Shown here one piece after another: positions 7,014-8,292 of a stretch of DNA of 8,292 nt. The translations under genes were made by a program, and so were the position numbers. The notes beneath the pieces are model-generated. The model was not told the DNA's origin. It did no database searches and was given only the letters and a program-made list of their open reading frames with translations. This DNA is from Acidithiobacillus sp. (GTDB lineage: Bacteria > Pseudomonadota > Gammaproteobacteria > Acidithiobacillales > Acidithiobacillaceae). The stretch's first letter is position 1; each line of letters starts with the position of its first letter. Where the stretch lies: positions 1 to 8,292 of the forward strand of contig DAIAVG010000053.1 of the NCBI GenBank assembly GCA_027445725.1, written 5' to 3'.

Positions 7014-7178
7014 ATGAGCAATATGAAGCAAATAAAGCGACTGGTTTATGTGGTGATGTTGGTTTTTTTTGGCGCTTCCATGCTTTCTGGCTGTATAATA
7101 GCTCCTCCATATGGGGGCTATTATGGAGGTTATTACGGGGGAAGGGGGGATGGGTGGCATCACGGTGAGGATCGCTGA
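7014..7178 (+). CDS. Tiny Gly/Tyr-rich lipoprotein (54 aa)
   Basis: A predicted lipoprotein of unknown function. The N-terminus has basic residues (Lys5, Lys8, Arg9), a hydrophobic core (about 10-23) and a lipobox LSGC with Cys27, the residue lipidated and made N-terminal by signal peptidase II. Only 28 residues remain after cleavage: IIAPPY, then a repeated YGGYYGGYYGG tract, then a short Arg/Asp/His tail. The mature part has no room for an enzyme domain, so a structural, adhesive or envelope-associated role is conceivable but not shown. The residue after Cys27 is Ile, not Asp, so in the E. coli sorting rule it would not be retained in the inner membrane. The start has a strong Shine-Dalgarno. 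The gene follows the promoter at 6886-6914 and precedes a second tiny exported protein by 80 bases, perhaps in one transcript. Confidence 0.82.
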   Translation: MSNMKQIKRLVYVVMLVFFGASMLSGCIIAPPYGGYYGGYYGGRGDGWHHGEDR

Positions 7179-7197
7179 TTGCAACCCATTCTATGCA

Positions 7198-7234
7198 ATG
7201 CGTTAACAGTGACAGACTGCCATTGTTAATGCAT
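7198..7234 (+). promoter_or_regulatory. Intercistronic RNA hairpin between the two small exported-protein genes
   Basis: Arms at 7198-7210 and 7222-7234 pair over all 13 positions in RNA, with two G-U wobbles, around an 11-base loop. An AUUUUCUUC stretch follows. It starts 19 bases after the lipoprotein stop and ends 24 before the next start. It could be a weak terminator giving less downstream transcript, or an mRNA-stabilising element. The stem is AU-rich, so termination would probably be partial. Confidence 0.5.
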
Positions 7235-7258
7235 ATTTTCTTCAACATGCGGAATCCT

Positions 7259-7501
7259 ATGAAAAAACATCTATTGATAACACCGTTATTTCTCCTGGGG
7301 CTCACGTTTCCCGTTGCCCACAGCGCGTTTGCTGACAACCGGGATTATGCTTCTGGTTACTACATGACACCGCCGGTTTACTATGGTCAGCGTTCCGACT
7401 ATAGGTACCGTGATGAGCACAGATACCGAAATGGTGATCGGCACAGAGAAGATCGGCGGCAAGAGCATGGGCGTCGATATTATCATCGTGGCGACCACTA
7501 A
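7259..7501 (+). CDS. Small exported Arg/Tyr/His/Asp-rich protein (80 aa)
   Basis: Function unknown. The first 25 residues form a Sec signal peptide: MKK, a hydrophobic core (LLITPLFLLGLTF), then a cleavage site after AFA with the mature protein starting DNRD. There is no lipobox, so it is probably soluble in the periplasm. The mature part, about 55 residues, starts with a Tyr/Pro stretch (SGYYMTPPVYYG) and becomes extremely polar, with dense Arg, Asp, Tyr and His in loosely repeated RYRDEHRYRNGDRH-like units. It is probably disordered or folds only with a partner; the His and Asp content could bind metals or the charged envelope, which is inference. The start at 7259 follows a weak GCGGA; an ATG at 7247 would add four residues. 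Tyr-rich bias is shared with the preceding lipoprotein, suggesting a joint envelope role. Confidence 0.75.
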   Translation: MKKHLLITPLFLLGLTFPVAHSAFADNRDYASGYYMTPPVYYGQRSDYRYRDEHRYRNGDRHREDRRQEHGRRYYHRGDH

Positions 7502-7599
7502 ATACGCGAGACGCCACTCCCCCTGCACCAGCAGCAAACCGCGCAGAAAGAATGCATCCAGGTAGTCCAGAGTACCGGAGCATTCCAAGAGTGGCTTCC

Positions 7600-7631
7600 A
7601 AGGGGGGTAAAATATTCCGGGGACCCCCCTT
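7600..7631. terminator. G/C-rich hairpin between convergent genes
   Basis: A 9-bp perfect stem (AAGGGGGGT at 7600-7608, ACCCCCCTT at 7623-7631) encloses a 14-base loop and abuts the stop codon of the leftward cytochrome gene. It lies about 100 bases past the rightward small exported-protein gene. Neither strand has a U run after the stem, so it is not a textbook intrinsic terminator; it may protect mRNA 3' ends or terminate weakly. The rest of 7502-7599 shows no gene, only a short direct repeat TTCCAAG (7584-7590 and 7596-7602). Confidence 0.45.
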
Positions 7632-8210
7632 CTAAGGTCTGAATACCCGCAAAACAGCGGGAGATTTAATTGTATGCAATGCAGCCATTGCGATATGGCC
7701 CCACCAATATAACCAGACAAACGATGACAGAAAGTCATGTAATTTCTTGGGTATTTGGTAAATGCCTATAGGCGCGGCCACCCCATAATTTGGAATCAGG
7801 AAAAACATTACAAATCCCAAAATAGCCATGCCAGTCACGGCCAGCAAACCAAATCCATGCACCATCCCTGGTAAACCACCTCGCATCCCACTGGGTGGCA
7901 GCCTTCTATCTGCCAGTCCCTTTATATCGGTGCATATATTTTCTAAATACTCCCCACTATATGGGAAAAGGTGCGAACGCAGCTTCTTAATGCGTACAAT
8001 TTCGAGCCAAAATGCCAGAATAACTAACGTCGCAAACATGCCAACCCACATGTGCGCATGAAATAGCAAGTGCCGAAATGGAAGCTCACCAACTTTTTTC
8101 CATATTGCCTTCATGTCGAGTTCGCTAAAAATCAGGAAAGTCACTACCAACGCAAATCCCACATGTATCCATCGCGTACTTCTTGGCCATTCTTGAATCT
8201 CTTCAGACAT
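7632..8210 (-). CDS. Cytochrome b561-family di-haem membrane protein (CybB-like)
   Basis: A 192-aa inner-membrane electron carrier, probably passing electrons between the quinone pool and a redox partner. Four hydrophobic helices are visible at about 14-31, 49-70, 116-139 and 157-180. Family-type haem ligands can be placed by comparison with E. coli CybB: His16 in helix 1, His51 (or His53) at the start of helix 2, and His158 and His172 in helix 4, with the same 14-residue spacing as CybB. His118 in helix 3 and His179 match further His positions in CybB. The helix 2-3 loop (about 71-115) is long and basic at first. Length is close to the family norm. The start at 8210 has GGAG 6 bases upstream. 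The preceding open frame at the window edge may encode its redox partner. The family is secure; substrate and partner are not visible. Confidence 0.88.
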   Translation of the reverse strand: MSEEIQEWPRSTRWIHVGFALVVTFLIFSELDMKAIWKKVGELPFRHLLFHAHMWVGMFATLVILAFWLEIVRIKKLRSHLFPYSGEYLENICTDIKGLADRRLPPSGMRGGLPGMVHGFGLLAVTGMAILGFVMFFLIPNYGVAAPIGIYQIPKKLHDFLSSFVWLYWWGHIAMAALHTIKSPAVLRVFRP

Positions 8211-8216
8211 GCAAAA

Positions 8217-8220
8217 CTCC
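8217..8220 (-). promoter_or_regulatory. Ribosome binding site of the cytochrome b561-like gene
   Basis: On the minus strand GGAG lies 6 bases before the ATG at 8210 and supports that start. Confidence 0.75.
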
Positions 8221-8256
8221 GTAGTTGGATGATGTAAAAAAATGAAAAGCTGTTAC

Positions 8257-8292
8257 TCACAGCGGGGTGAACAGGCGATGCTGACCATTACG
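8257..8292 (-). CDS. Possible C-terminal end of an upstream leftward gene (partial)
   Basis: Reading leftward from the window edge, one frame gives RNGQHRLFTPL and a TGA at 8257-8259. Another frame gives VMVSIACSPRCE and a TAA at 8253-8255. Either could be the end of a gene upstream of the cytochrome, about 42-46 bases from its start codon and so possibly in the same operon. I prefer the first frame because its residues look more like a soluble protein tail. Only 11 codons are visible, so neither the gene nor its product is certain. Confidence 0.3.
   Translation of the reverse strand, partial: RNGQHRLFTPL

Noticed and set aside
7086..7150. Short GGNTATTANGG repeats that might suggest a repeat array
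   Set aside because: They encode the YGG repeats of the lipoprotein and are explained by its protein sequence; there are no regular spacers as in CRISPR.
7286..7738. Minus-strand open frame of 150 codons spanning the second small exported-protein gene
   Set aside because: It overlaps the better-supported signal-peptide gene and the end of the cytochrome gene, with no start signal or recognisable domain.

Overview
The window looks like chromosomal DNA of a Gram-negative proteobacterium. The evidence is a large c-di-GMP signalling protein, a lipobox lipoprotein, a Sec-exported periplasmic protein and a CybB-like membrane cytochrome. My best guess is an Acidithiobacillia-like chemolithotroph, but this is an impression of gene style and context; the window contains no taxonomic marker.

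Region 1 (1-5516, + strand, clearly GC-rich) holds two overlapping genes. The first is a multidomain GGDEF-EAL protein whose 5' end lies outside the window. Its order is degenerate globin-like sensor, GAF, GAF, GGDEF with an I-site, EAL, then a C-terminal domain with the His...Cys...HxxxH pattern of CZB zinc-binding domains. Its last 29 bases overlap the start of the second gene, a P-type cation-transporting ATPase whose membrane ion-site residues differ from Ca2+ pumps. The overlap suggests translational coupling, and so a possible link between metal or ion status and c-di-GMP.

Region 2 (5517-6432) has a perfect 15-bp hairpin between convergent genes, then a leftward MIP channel (aquaporin superfamily) with two intact NPA motifs and an unorthodox predicted selectivity filter (Asn/Val/Ala/Arg).

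Region 3 (6433-7631, lower GC) is mostly non-coding at first. It contains a possible decayed ORF, then a consensus-like promoter with an operator-like palindrome between its -35 and -10 boxes. This promoter points at two tiny exported proteins: a 54-aa Gly/Tyr-rich lipoprotein and an 80-aa Arg/Tyr/His/Asp-rich periplasmic protein. A 13-bp RNA hairpin separates them, and a G/C-rich hairpin follows next to the stop of the converging gene.

Region 4 (7632-8292, - strand) encodes a four-helix cytochrome b561-type di-haem protein with a clear ribosome binding site. Upstream of it is what may be the last codons of another leftward gene running off the window. No tRNA, rRNA, CRISPR array, intact insertion sequence or integrase was seen.
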